Below the pieces are notes generated by a model, which did not search any database, was not told the DNA's origin, and saw only the letters and a list, made by a program, of their open reading frames with translations. This document shows, one piece after another, positions 17,852 to 26,701 of a stretch of 64,000 bases of DNA. Each line of letters starts with the position of its first letter. Within the stretch, counting starts at the first letter, position 1. Position numbers and translations under genes: made by a program. Source of the DNA: Carboxylicivirga sp964602515 (GTDB taxonomy: Bacteria; Bacteroidota; Bacteroidia; Bacteroidales; Marinilabiliaceae); contig CAZRRJ010000004.1 of the NCBI GenBank assembly GCA_964602515.1, forward strand, positions 248,001 through 312,000, read 5' to 3'.

Positions 17852-19168
17852 CTACTTTATCACAAAAATTATACCACCATATATCCCAAACGAATAAGGC
17901 TGAAAACTATAATCAGAATCAGAATTTACTGAATTAAGAAAGTACTTAAAACGGGGTTCAATATTAAGATGAAGTTGTTTACCAAGTGGAACATCAACCC
18001 CCACCCCAATTGAGCTACTTATTACAAATGGCTTAATACCTTCGGTTTCTCCAATCTCTTGCTGCTTGTCTTCATCAAGAGTATAGGCCGTATTACCAAC
18101 TAAAAAGTTTGAACTAAGACCTCCGGCCAATGATAAATATGGAAAACTCTTTAATAGAGAATACCTGGCCATCATTGGTATTTCAAGATACTCAAGGGTT
18201 TGCTTTAATCCATCTGGCATTGCTACACCTGAATTAATACTATTATCTACAAAATACGGTGATCTATCAAAGGGCAAACCTGAATTAGCCCGACCAGCCA
18301 CAGCAATTTTACCCATTGAATTAGATATTGGTATTTGATAAGCCCCCTGCACAGGAGGTGTTAAAGCACTTTCTCCCGACATATATTCAGGTATAGAGTT
18401 AACTACCTGTTGCCCTACCTGCGCATACAGCACTCCTGTCTCAAAACTCCATCTTGCCCCCCTGTTAATTCGTACCTGAAGTCCACCTCCTAATGAATTA
18501 ATACCACTTTCATTTACTTTTACTCTACTGGTTCTTAAGGCATCGCCTCCTCCCCTTGTTGATATTTTTGAACTATATGAAGGTGATACCAAGCCTCCTA
18601 AACGAATTGAAGTTTGTTTACGGTTCGATGGTGGATTAATATTTGAAGCATATAATGGATAATATACGTTCTTTTTCTTAGAATGAAGAACACGGCTAAT
18701 CACATAATCTTCAACAAGATTTATATTTGCCTTAGAAACTAAAAGGCGTTGTTTAAATATGCCAGTATTTACACCTGAATAAACCTTTTCTTCAGTTTTC
18801 ATAGCTGATACAGCATCTTCTTTAACAGCTGGCAATTCATCCTTTATTGGTAAATACTCATACACTTCTTTGCTATCAACTTCATCATTCTTCATTACAG
18901 ACTCAACATTTGCTTTTACAACTGTAGCCTGAAAAGATTCAGTTCCCGTTTTTTCTGAAGAATACTCAATAATTCCTACTGACACAAGAATTAATATAGC
19001 TGCAGACGCTGCAGCTACTGTCCTCCATAAAATTAATGAACGGCTGTGTTTCTTTTTACTGTTTAAAGCGGTATTTATTGAATCCCACACATACGAAGGA
19101 GGTGTTATAGAGTAATCACCTAAACCATCTTTAAAAACAATATCTATACCTTTCCTGTCCTTTAACAT
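17852..19168 (-). CDS. Predicted anti-sigma-like membrane protein fused to an outer-membrane barrel domain
   Basis: The 438-residue protein begins with about 45 cytosolic residues (FKDGLGDYSITPPSYVWDSI...), a membrane helix near 47-65 (TVAAASAAILILVSVGII), a low-complexity periplasmic stretch, and from about residue 190 beta-strand segments typical of a PorT-like outer-membrane barrel (GGLQVRINRGARWSFETGV, YLSLAGGLSSNFLVGN, LHLNIEPRFKYFLNS, YSFGIYGGIIFVIK). Its start overlaps the end of the upstream ECF sigma gene by 7 bases, so it most likely holds or senses for that sigma factor. A helix in the inner membrane and a barrel in the outer would make it span the envelope (inference). It ends 7 bases from the convergent ABC gene. 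Confidence 0.7.
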   Translation of the reverse strand: MLKDRKGIDIVFKDGLGDYSITPPSYVWDSINTALNSKKKHSRSLILWRTVAAASAAILILVSVGIIEYSSEKTGTESFQATVVKANVESVMKNDEVDSKEVYEYLPIKDELPAVKEDAVSAMKTEEKVYSGVNTGIFKQRLLVSKANINLVEDYVISRVLHSKKKNVYYPLYASNINPPSNRKQTSIRLGGLVSPSYSSKISTRGGGDALRTSRVKVNESGINSLGGGLQVRINRGARWSFETGVLYAQVGQQVVNSIPEYMSGESALTPPVQGAYQIPISNSMGKIAVAGRANSGLPFDRSPYFVDNSINSGVAMPDGLKQTLEYLEIPMMARYSLLKSFPYLSLAGGLSSNFLVGNTAYTLDEDKQQEIGETEGIKPFVISSSIGVGVDVPLGKQLHLNIEPRFKYFLNSVNSDSDYSFQPYSFGIYGGIIFVIK

Positions 19169-19716
19169 ACAGCTTGTTTTTTCTCTAACATTCTCGCTTC
19201 TAAAGCTTTCTTAAGCCATTGGCGCGCTCTTGCCAGATTCGACTTAGACGTACCAACGGAGATACCAGCAGCATCCGCAATTTCTGCATGCGAAAAACCT
19301 TCCAATACATATAAATTAAAAACCATCTTATATTTGGGTGGTAGCTCCTGAATCATTTCCATTAATTCATTCTCATTAAATACTTCATCGTACACCTCAT
19401 CATCACTCTCCTCTGTTAATAAAGGAAATTCATCAACCAATAGCTCCGGTTGCTTCTTACGATATATTTCAATAACAGTATTTACCATTATACGCCTAAC
19501 CCAACCTTCAAAAGAACCTTTAAAACGAAATTTATCTATATTGCTGAATATTTTTATAAATCCTTCTTGCAAGCAATCTTCAGCTTCTGTCCTATCTTTG
19601 CAATAGCGAATACAAACAGCAAACATTTTCCCTGAAAACATTTCATACATTTGCCTATATGCAGAAGCTTTACCTTTCTGACATCCAATTATTATGTCAT
19701 TTAGTTTACTCACCAA
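19162..19716 (-). CDS. RNA polymerase ECF-type sigma factor
   Basis: This 184-residue sigma-70-family factor has region 2 (AYRQMYEMFSGKMFAVCIRY, EDCLQEGFIKIF, GWVRRIMVN) and region 4 with a helix-turn-helix (LPPKYKMVFNLYVLEGFSHAEIA, GTSKSNLARARQ). It directs transcription to promoters of its own regulon, usually envelope genes. The gene overlaps the following membrane protein gene, the usual sigma/anti-sigma layout. I could not read a promoter for it in the 176 bases upstream. A link to the convergent peptide cassette is possible but unsupported. Confidence 0.93.
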   Translation of the reverse strand: MVSKLNDIIIGCQKGKASAYRQMYEMFSGKMFAVCIRYCKDRTEAEDCLQEGFIKIFSNIDKFRFKGSFEGWVRRIMVNTVIEIYRKKQPELLVDEFPLLTEESDDEVYDEVFNENELMEMIQELPPKYKMVFNLYVLEGFSHAEIADAAGISVGTSKSNLARARQWLKKALEARMLEKKQAVC

Positions 19717-19892
19717 CCCAAAAAATCACTTTATAACATTCTGTATTACAATAAGACTATAACTTATTGTATTAAATTATCTAATGCAAATTGCCAATAT
19801 TATAGTAACTCTTCCCATCTTATTATAGTGTTGTATCTCAAAAATCTAAGATGAAAGAACAAAAAGAGGGTTGCGTGTATGAAAGAACTTTT

Positions 19893-20354
19893 TTAATATT
19901 TTTTACGTACCCTATCCATTTCGCGACTGGCATCTTTCATTTTAAGCGATTCCCGTTTATCGTGTTGCTTTTTACCTTTGGCAAGAGCAATTTCAACTTT
20001 AGCATATCCTCTTTCGTTAAAAGATAGTTTTACAGGTACTATGGTCAAGCCAGACTCTTTCGTTTTTCGTTCCAGCTTTTGCAGTTCTTTCTTTTTAAGC
20101 AGTAATTTTCTTTCACGTTCAGGTTGATGATTATTATACGTTCCATAAAAGTATTCCGATACACGCATACCTTTAAGCCATAATTCACCATTAACAAAGT
20201 AACAATATGAATCAACCAGACTCGCTTTTCCTGCTCGTATAGATTTTATCTCTGTTCCAACCAATTGAATACCAGCACGAAATCGCTCTATTAATTCATA
20301 ATCAAATGTAGCTCTTTTATTTCTTATATTTATTCTAGACGCAGATTCGCTCAT
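19893..20354 (-). CDS. smpB: SsrA-binding protein
   Basis: SmpB binds tmRNA and brings it to stalled ribosomes for trans-translation. The 153-residue protein has the expected motifs: IRNKRATFDYE at the start, GIQLVGTEIKSIRAGKASL, NGELWLKG, the LLLKKKEL segment, and the conserved tail REMDRVRKKY. It overlaps the preceding Yip1-family gene by 4 bases, indicating translational coupling. The tmRNA gene itself is not in this window. Confidence 0.97.
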   Translation of the reverse strand: MSESASRINIRNKRATFDYELIERFRAGIQLVGTEIKSIRAGKASLVDSYCYFVNGELWLKGMRVSEYFYGTYNNHQPERERKLLLKKKELQKLERKTKESGLTIVPVKLSFNERGYAKVEIALAKGKKQHDKRESLKMKDASREMDRVRKKY

Positions 20355-20959
20355 ATTGATAGTTCGCTTATAAATACAAATAGCTTTTCAATAAACATTG
20401 GAATTGTTAATACCACTACACTAAACAGTACTGTTTGCCACACATGCCCTTCCTTAGTTGTAGTTCCTGTTTTATCAATACCTACCCAAATCAGATAAGT
20501 AAGGTATAAATTAACTAGGTATCCAATAAAGTAGGTTTCCGGAAATAAAGATGTTATAATACCAACCAAGTACATTATTACAGAAGAAAAGGCTACTAAT
20601 TTAAAAACCATCTCCTTTTCCATCTCCTGACGGAATAATACCATTACTTTTGATAACAGGAAATAGGCCAGATATAATCCAAAGAAATATGATGAAAAAG
20701 TAAATACTGCTTTCTTTAATGCAATTTCAAAATTTAATCCTTTATGACTTAACAGGTAGCCTACAAATACTGCGGCAGTATAAACACCAATCAATGGCAA
20801 ACTAAACTGACCTAATACCTCATTCACAGACATCTTTTCACTAAAAATAATTCCCCACTCTTTTCGTGGTGAAATCATCAGATCTTTTAACCTGGTAATT
20901 AAATTGCGGTACATAGCCGCAAAACCAACTATTTCTTTATTTATTTTGCTATCTGCCAT
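20351..20959 (-). CDS. Yip1-domain integral membrane protein
   Basis: About 202 residues from the Met at 20959 (MADSKINKEIV). The start NLITRLKDLMISPRKEWGII is typical of Yip1-family proteins in Bacteroidota. Five hydrophobic segments follow, with LIGVYTAAVFVGYLL, YFFGLYLAYFLLSKV, AFSSVIMYLVGIITSLFP and VVLTIPMFIEKLFVF among them. Function in bacteria is unknown. Its end overlaps smpB by 4 bases. A frame extending to 21001 exists, but its extra residues are hydrophobic and not conserved in my view. Confidence 0.75.
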   Translation of the reverse strand: MADSKINKEIVGFAAMYRNLITRLKDLMISPRKEWGIIFSEKMSVNEVLGQFSLPLIGVYTAAVFVGYLLSHKGLNFEIALKKAVFTFSSYFFGLYLAYFLLSKVMVLFRQEMEKEMVFKLVAFSSVIMYLVGIITSLFPETYFIGYLVNLYLTYLIWVGIDKTGTTTKEGHVWQTVLFSVVVLTIPMFIEKLFVFISELSI

Positions 20960-21044
20960 TAAACGCAAAAATAAGAAAATTATCAAACTCTCTATTATCA
21001 ACCGTCTCTATTCTTATACACTTATTATTCTCCATAAAATATTA

Positions 21045-21052
21045 TAGCTTTG
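21045..21052 (+). promoter_or_regulatory. Putative -7 element of miaA (TAGCTTTG)
   Basis: An exact TAnnTTTG match ends 15 bases before the ATG at 21068. It overlaps the upstream in-frame TTG at 21050, which argues that the TTG is not the start. No good -33 is visible. Confidence 0.4.
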
Positions 21053-21067
21053 AAAAAAATTGACTTT

Positions 21068-21997
21068 ATGCAAATCAAATCTTCACTATACAACCTGCTT
21101 GTTATCCTTGGACCAACAGCTTCGGGTAAAACAAATTTTGCTACTCAACTTACTTATCAGTTAGGTGGTGAAATTATTAGTGCTGATTCACGTCAAATAT
21201 ATCGTGGCATGGATTTGGGTACTGGTAAAGATCTTGAAGATTACACTATTGATGGCGTTCAAATTCCTTACCACTTAATTGATATTGTTGATGCCGGTTA
21301 TAAGTATAATGTCTTCGAGTATCAGGCTGATTTTTTTAAAGCATTTGAAAAAATTAAAGACAACGGCCATTTCCCGGTTATGTGCGGTGGAACAGGAATG
21401 TATATTGAGTCTGTGCTAAAGAAGTACAAACTGATTAATGTTCCGGTTAATGAAGTTTTGCGCGAATCCTTACAAAACAAAAATCTAAATGAACTAAGCT
21501 CCATACTAAGCAACTTTAAATCACTTCATAACCAAACAGATACTGACACAATTAAAAGAGCTATCCGAGCCATTGAAATTGAGCAGTATTATCAGGAAAA
21601 TCCGGAGATTGAAGTTGAACTACCTGAAATAAAACCATTAATCATCGGAGTAAATATTGATCGTGAAGAACGTAGAAAAAAGATCACTGATCGTTTAAAA
21701 AAACGTATTAACGAAGGTATGATTAATGAGGTTAAGCAATTAATAGACCATGGTGTTTCTCCTGATGACCTTATCTATTATGGTTTAGAATACAAATATT
21801 TAACTATGTATGTGACAGGAGAATTAACATACCAGCAAATGTTTGACAAACTTAATGTAGCAATACACCAGTTTGCCAAACGCCAAATGACCTGGTTCAG
21901 AGGTATGGAACGCAGAGGAGCTACCATTCACTGGATGGATACATTTGAACCTGTTGAAAAACGAATTGAAAAAGTTTTAAACCTGTTAAAAGCTTAA
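21068..21997 (+). CDS. miaA: tRNA dimethylallyltransferase
   Basis: MiaA adds a dimethylallyl group to N6 of A37 in tRNAs reading UNN codons. From the ATG at 21068 the protein has 309 residues, with the P-loop GPTASGKT (15-22), SADSRQIYRGMDLGTGK, HLIDIVDAG, GGTGMYI, and IHQFAKRQMTWFR near the C terminus. A start at TTG 21050 would add six residues but falls within the -7 box. The stop codon shares the bases TTAA with that of the convergent gene, so the two overlap by 4 bases. Confidence 0.95.
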   Translation: MQIKSSLYNLLVILGPTASGKTNFATQLTYQLGGEIISADSRQIYRGMDLGTGKDLEDYTIDGVQIPYHLIDIVDAGYKYNVFEYQADFFKAFEKIKDNGHFPVMCGGTGMYIESVLKKYKLINVPVNEVLRESLQNKNLNELSSILSNFKSLHNQTDTDTIKRAIRAIEIEQYYQENPEIEVELPEIKPLIIGVNIDREERRKKITDRLKKRINEGMINEVKQLIDHGVSPDDLIYYGLEYKYLTMYVTGELTYQQMFDKLNVAIHQFAKRQMTWFRGMERRGATIHWMDTFEPVEKRIEKVLNLLKA

Positions 21998-22821
21998 TAT
22001 CTTGTATATGCAACCACCTGATTTGAAAAAAAAGTTGGTACTAACACCTCTTTTCTTTCTTTATTAAAGCCAATATCGGCGCTTTGTATATTATCCTTTT
22101 GAGTATCCAACAACTTAACTGGTTTATGAGGTGGTATAACATGGTATAATTCGCCATGCCAGTAGGAGTAATAATATCCACCATTACCATCAGGCTCAAA
22201 CCCGTCTATCTGGCCAGTTGTTTCAACAAAAACTGAAAATTGTTTACTTAAAGGATCAACCTTTAAAATATTGTTTGCGGTGCCAACCAATACATAATTA
22301 TCCTCTGCAAACAGGCCATTTACCCCATTAATTGCTTCGTCTTCTAACCAAATATCTAACTTATCCTCATTTAATACATAAATACAAGCCGCCCTTGTAT
22401 CAGAAACCAATACATCGTTATTGTGCGTAATTGTTACATCGTTCAAAAATTTAGCATTTGGCTGATGGATTCGCTTTATAATTTCAGCTTTTTTAATATT
22501 TATTAATATCAACTCATCAATATTAGAAACGTAAAGAATGTTATTACAAACTGCCATTCCTTTAGGTGCATCAAGACCTTCAACCCATTTTAAACAAATT
22601 ATCCTGCCCTCTGCCGATAGTTTTGAAATGAAACCAATTCCATCTTTATCTGCCGGCTTACCCGATATATTTGATACGAAAATACAATTCTCATCCTGAC
22701 AAAATTTAACAGATTCAGGCACTTCAAATTTAGCTTCTGTAACCCATGCTGTTTTTAATTGAGCATCAACCATTGTTACAAGCATACAAAATGTCATCAA
22801 AAAAATAAGTCTATTCATCAT
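21994..22821 (-). CDS. Secreted beta-propeller protein (SMP-30/NHL-like)
   Basis: The 275-residue protein has a signal peptide (LIFLMTFCMLVTMVDAQ) and then repeated beta-propeller blades: PESVKFCQDENCIFVSNISG, APKGMAVCNNILYVSNIDEL, LNDVTITHNNDVLVSDTRA, VNGLFAEDNYVLVGT. This resembles SMP-30/gluconolactonase and YncE-like propellers, which bind metals, sugars or lactones. The catalytic metal ligands of gluconolactonase are not certain here, so I claim only the fold. It probably acts in the periplasm. The gene stands alone and converges on miaA. Confidence 0.72.
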   Translation of the reverse strand: MMNRLIFLMTFCMLVTMVDAQLKTAWVTEAKFEVPESVKFCQDENCIFVSNISGKPADKDGIGFISKLSAEGRIICLKWVEGLDAPKGMAVCNNILYVSNIDELILINIKKAEIIKRIHQPNAKFLNDVTITHNNDVLVSDTRAACIYVLNEDKLDIWLEDEAINGVNGLFAEDNYVLVGTANNILKVDPLSKQFSVFVETTGQIDGFEPDGNGGYYYSYWHGELYHVIPPHKPVKLLDTQKDNIQSADIGFNKERKEVLVPTFFSNQVVAYTRY

Positions 22822-23001
22822 CTTAATTTAAGGGTTTATCTAAGTTTTAGGAAAAATCAGAAATAAAAATAACATTTTTTAATTGACGAACGTATTGATA
22901 GTTATACATTTTATCTGTCACAATAAAAGAGACAGATCAGGTATTGTTTTTAACATATCAATAACACAGTCGTTTTATCGTGTTATCCAAACAGCCAAAC
23001 C

Positions 23002-24411
23002 ATGGAAAGCATTGAGGATTACATACTACGAATCACCAAGTTAGCAAATCGTAATAAGGAATTAAACGATCAGCTACAAGGGCTTGTAGGAAGGTATGAA
23101 ATTATACAAAAACAAAATGAAAAATACCTGAATTTACTTTCCGAATATTCTTATGAGGAAATAGAGGAACGCCTAAAAATGCCATCAAAAAAACGCATTA
23201 AACGTTTTAAAATGGTATCGGTATTACATGCCACCATCAAAGGCTTTGAACACATTAGTAATCAACCACATGCCCAAGAGTTAATTGACAAACTGGATGA
23301 ACTCTATTTAACTTTTGACGATATAGCTAAAAAGTATGGTGTTTTAAAAGTCAAAACCATAGGTGATACCTTTTTATTTGCCGGAGGTATTTTAGAGGAG
23401 AACAGAACTAATCCAATTGATGTCGTAAATACGGCATTGGAAATGCAGGCTGCAACAAATAAATGTTTAGCAAATGGTGATAAATCCCCTTTCTGGAAGA
23501 TAAGTATTGGCATTCATACCGGACCAGTATCAGGCGAACCAACAGGAAAAAAGAGCGCTCCATATACTCTAACCGGAGAAAGTGTGAATATAGCATCGCG
23601 TATGGGTATGACTTGCAAAGCAGGACAGATTAATATATCGGTGATGACATACGAGCTTATTAAAGAGTTTTTTGCGGTTGATGAGAATGGTAAAATGCCG
23701 GCAAAATACAAGGGGTTTCTCGATATGTTCAGTGTTAAAGGGATATTACCAAAATTATCGGAGGACGTACTTGGTATTATTCCAAACAGGCGCTTTAATA
23801 CTAAATACAGTTTAATTCAGTTTATGGATATTCAAGAAGAATTACTTGATATTCTTGAGCAAAAGTTACCTGACACACTATATTATCACAATATAAAGCA
23901 CACAATAGATGTAGTGACAGAAGTTGAGCTAATAGGTTGGGCAGAAGGTTTACAGGAGGAAGAAATTCTATTGCTGAAACTAGCAGCTTTATTCCACGAT
24001 AGCGGTCATACAATTGATTATAAAGACCATGAATTACATGGGACTAAAATAGCAAAAGATATACTTTCCAATTATAATTATCCAAAGGATCAGATTGAAA
24101 CGGTTTGTCGTTTAATTATGTCAACTCAATTTCCTCCTGCCCCAAAAGATATACTTGAACAGGTGATATGTGATTCTGACCTTGATTATTTAGGGAGAAG
24201 CGACTTTATTCCGGTTTCTAATTCTCTTTTCCAGGAGTTAAAAGAACGTAATATGATTGGTAGTTTTGATGAATGGAATCAATTACAACTTAATTTTATT
24301 CGAAAACATCAGTATTTTACTGAAACAGCTTTACAACTAAGAGAAGTTAATAAACAAAGCCAGATTGAACGCCTTAAAGGGCTTCTTCAAACAAACGAAA
24401 AAATAGGATAA
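23002..24411 (+). CDS. Class III nucleotide cyclase homology domain fused to HD phosphohydrolase domain
   Basis: The 469-residue protein starts with a coiled coil (about 10-65), continues with a class III cyclase domain (about 70-250) and ends with an HD domain (about 275-430). In the cyclase part Lys118 and Asp122 (KTIGDTF) and Asn197/Arg201 (GESVNIASR) are present, but the first metal-binding Asp of the usual ADI box is Thr78 (LHATIKGF). The HD domain shows HNIKH (297-301), FHDSGH (His333, Asp334) and CDSDLDYLG, as in cyclic-nucleotide phosphodiesterases. One polypeptide would thus hold synthesis-like and hydrolysis-like modules. It is cytosolic and followed by a bidirectional terminator. 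Confidence 0.85.
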   Translation: MESIEDYILRITKLANRNKELNDQLQGLVGRYEIIQKQNEKYLNLLSEYSYEEIEERLKMPSKKRIKRFKMVSVLHATIKGFEHISNQPHAQELIDKLDELYLTFDDIAKKYGVLKVKTIGDTFLFAGGILEENRTNPIDVVNTALEMQAATNKCLANGDKSPFWKISIGIHTGPVSGEPTGKKSAPYTLTGESVNIASRMGMTCKAGQINISVMTYELIKEFFAVDENGKMPAKYKGFLDMFSVKGILPKLSEDVLGIIPNRRFNTKYSLIQFMDIQEELLDILEQKLPDTLYYHNIKHTIDVVTEVELIGWAEGLQEEEILLLKLAALFHDSGHTIDYKDHELHGTKIAKDILSNYNYPKDQIETVCRLIMSTQFPPAPKDILEQVICDSDLDYLGRSDFIPVSNSLFQELKERNMIGSFDEWNQLQLNFIRKHQYFTETALQLREVNKQSQIERLKGLLQTNEKIG

Positions 24412-24430
24412 TAATATCCTTGATAAAATA

Positions 24431-24465
24431 ATAAAGGCCTGAAGTGACATGCTACAGGCCTTTAT
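24431..24465. terminator. Bidirectional terminator between convergent genes
   Basis: ATAAAGGCCTG (24431-24441) pairs perfectly with CAGGCCTTTAT (24455-24465) across a 13-base loop. A and T runs on the two sides suit termination of both the cyclase gene and the M3 peptidase gene. Confidence 0.75.
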
Positions 24466-24485
24466 ATAATTCGTTTATAACCGAT

Positions 24486-26522
24486 TTACTTCCTTAATCC
24501 CGCACGTTTTAGTAAAGGTTCAATGGTTGGCTCCTGCCCTCTAAAGTTTTTGTACAGTTCCATAGGATGAGCCGTCCCTCCTTTTTCAAGTACCTCAACT
24601 CTAAACCTTGCTGCGGTTTTTTTATCAAAAATGCCATTTTCCTTAAAAGCGTCAAACGCGTCGGCATCCAATACTTCAGCCCATTTATAACCATAATATC
24701 CGGCAGCATACCCCCCATCAAAGATATGTGCAAATCCAGTTGAAAAAGCCGTTCCTTCAACTGAAGGAAATAATTCGGTGGCGGCCATAGCCTGCTGTTC
24801 AAATTCCAGAACATCTCCTTCAAAAGGTGATGATAATGAATGCCATGCCATATCATTAATTCCAAAACTTAATTGACGTACAGTGGCATATCCACTCTGG
24901 TAATTTTCACTATCAATAATTTTTTGGATCATCTCTTCCGGAATGACCTCACCTGTCTTATAGTTTAATCCCACATCCTTCAGCCATTCTTTCTGTGTAG
25001 CCCAGTTCTCCATTATTTGCGATGGTAATTCTACAAAATCACGATATACATTTGTTCCGGCCAATGTTTCATAAGTAACTTTACTAAACATACCATGTAA
25101 CGCATGTCCAAACTCATGTAAAAATGTCTGTACTTCTGTAAAGCTTAATAAAGATGGCTTATTTTCTGTAGCTCTGGTAAAATTACATACAATTGATATA
25201 TGTGGTCGAACATCTTCTTTTTCATCCTTGTGCTGATCTCTGAATGAAGTCATCCATGCACCACCTTGCTTGGTTACACGTGGATGGTAATCAACATAAA
25301 ACACACTCAGAAAACTCCCATCGGCATCAAACACCTCATAAACTTTTACTTCCTTATGATATTTTGAAATTTTAGTGTTCTCCTTAAAAGTTATGCCATA
25401 CAATCTGGTTGCCAGACCAAATACGCCTTCTTCCACTTTTTTTAGGCTGAAATAAGGGCGTATAGCCTCATCATCTAAACCGTATATTTCAGCCTTTAGC
25501 TTTTCACTGTAAAAAGGGTAATCCCAGCGAAGTAGTTTACCTTCCAACCCATTTTTATGTGCAAAAGTTTCAACAGCTGCAACATCCTCTTTTGCAACAT
25601 CAAGTGAGGCATCTAACAGTTGCTGAAGAAATAAATTTACCTTGTCTGGATTAAGAGCCATATGCTCTTCTAAAACAAAATGGGCATATGTTTTATATCC
25701 CAATATGTTAGCTTTTTCAACACGAAGAGACACAATTTTTTTAATGATATCTTTGTTATCAAATTGATTACCATTATTACAACGCATTGCATAAGCCATA
25801 TACATCTGTCGACGTAAAGCACGGTTCTCAGCATACTTCATAAATGGCATATAACTTGGAAATTGCAGGGTGAAAATCCAACCTTGCTTATCCTCACTTT
25901 TTGCCAAAGCTGCTGCTGCATCCATAACACCATCAGGCAAGCCACTAAGTTCCTTTCTATCTGTTATATGCAATTGAAAACGATTAGTTTCAGCCAACAG
26001 GTTTTCGCCAAATTGTAAAGTCAGTTTGGATAATTCAGTCGTAATTTGCCTGTACTTCTCTTTTTCATCCCCTTCAAGCAAGGCGCCTTTACGAGTAAAA
26101 CCTTTATAAGTATCTTCCAGTAGTTGTACCTGTTCCTTATTCAATATATTTCTATCCTGCTGTTCGTATACTTCACGCACTTTCTTAAATAAATCAGCAT
26201 TTAGCCAAATGTCATTCGAGTACTCCGTTAACAATGGAGATACTTCCCTTGCAATGGATTGAATTTGTTCGTTTGTTTCGGCATGATTCAGGTTAAAAAA
26301 TATATGACTTACAATACCTAAACGCGCTCCTGCCTTTTCAAGAGCAACAATAGTATTATCAAAATCCGGAGCTGTCACTTCCTCAATCAAAGAGTTGATT
26401 TCCCTTTTACTCTCTTCTATTAGCTCTTTAAAGGCGGGTAAAAAATCCGTTTCTTTAATGCATTCAAATGGTGGTGTTTGATAAGGCGTATCAAAAGCCT
26501 TCTGTAAAATATTATTGCTCAT
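24486..26522 (-). CDS. M3 family metallopeptidase (oligopeptidase / dipeptidyl carboxypeptidase type)
   Basis: From the Met at 26522 (MSNNILQKAFDTPYQTPPF) the protein has 678 residues, normal for the OpdA/Dcp group, which degrades short peptides. The zinc motif HEFGHALHG lies in the C-terminal half, with the downstream MENWATQKEWL helix, SGYATVRQLSFGIND and TAFSTGFAHIFDGGYAAGYYGYKWAEV typical of the family. There is no signal peptide, so it is probably cytosolic. The open frame extends 26 codons further upstream, but that part is hydrophobic, A/T-rich leader sequence without family match. Confidence 0.92.
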   Translation of the reverse strand: MSNNILQKAFDTPYQTPPFECIKETDFLPAFKELIEESKREINSLIEEVTAPDFDNTIVALEKAGARLGIVSHIFFNLNHAETNEQIQSIAREVSPLLTEYSNDIWLNADLFKKVREVYEQQDRNILNKEQVQLLEDTYKGFTRKGALLEGDEKEKYRQITTELSKLTLQFGENLLAETNRFQLHITDRKELSGLPDGVMDAAAALAKSEDKQGWIFTLQFPSYMPFMKYAENRALRRQMYMAYAMRCNNGNQFDNKDIIKKIVSLRVEKANILGYKTYAHFVLEEHMALNPDKVNLFLQQLLDASLDVAKEDVAAVETFAHKNGLEGKLLRWDYPFYSEKLKAEIYGLDDEAIRPYFSLKKVEEGVFGLATRLYGITFKENTKISKYHKEVKVYEVFDADGSFLSVFYVDYHPRVTKQGGAWMTSFRDQHKDEKEDVRPHISIVCNFTRATENKPSLLSFTEVQTFLHEFGHALHGMFSKVTYETLAGTNVYRDFVELPSQIMENWATQKEWLKDVGLNYKTGEVIPEEMIQKIIDSENYQSGYATVRQLSFGINDMAWHSLSSPFEGDVLEFEQQAMAATELFPSVEGTAFSTGFAHIFDGGYAAGYYGYKWAEVLDADAFDAFKENGIFDKKTAARFRVEVLEKGGTAHPMELYKNFRGQEPTIEPLLKRAGLRK

Positions 26523-26701
26523 GTTTTCTATGTTTTCTAATCTGTTATAATCCTCAAAAATAACAATGTTAAATATTATAACTTGCTTAATACACAACAA
26601 ACCTTTTTCAATAACGTTCGTTAAAAAATCATAAGAGAAGTTTGTTGTTTTGCAAACAAGCTTTACAATAACAGTAAAAAACCAATAATCAACCTATTAC
26701 A

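Noticed and set aside
21050..21067. TTG start codon for miaA
   Set aside because: It is part of the TAGCTTTG -7 box; the ATG at 21068 is a better start.
24486..26600. The longer frame of the M3 peptidase gene up to 26600
   Set aside because: The 26 extra residues are hydrophobic, Ile/Asn-rich and unlike the family; the Met at 26522 begins the family match.
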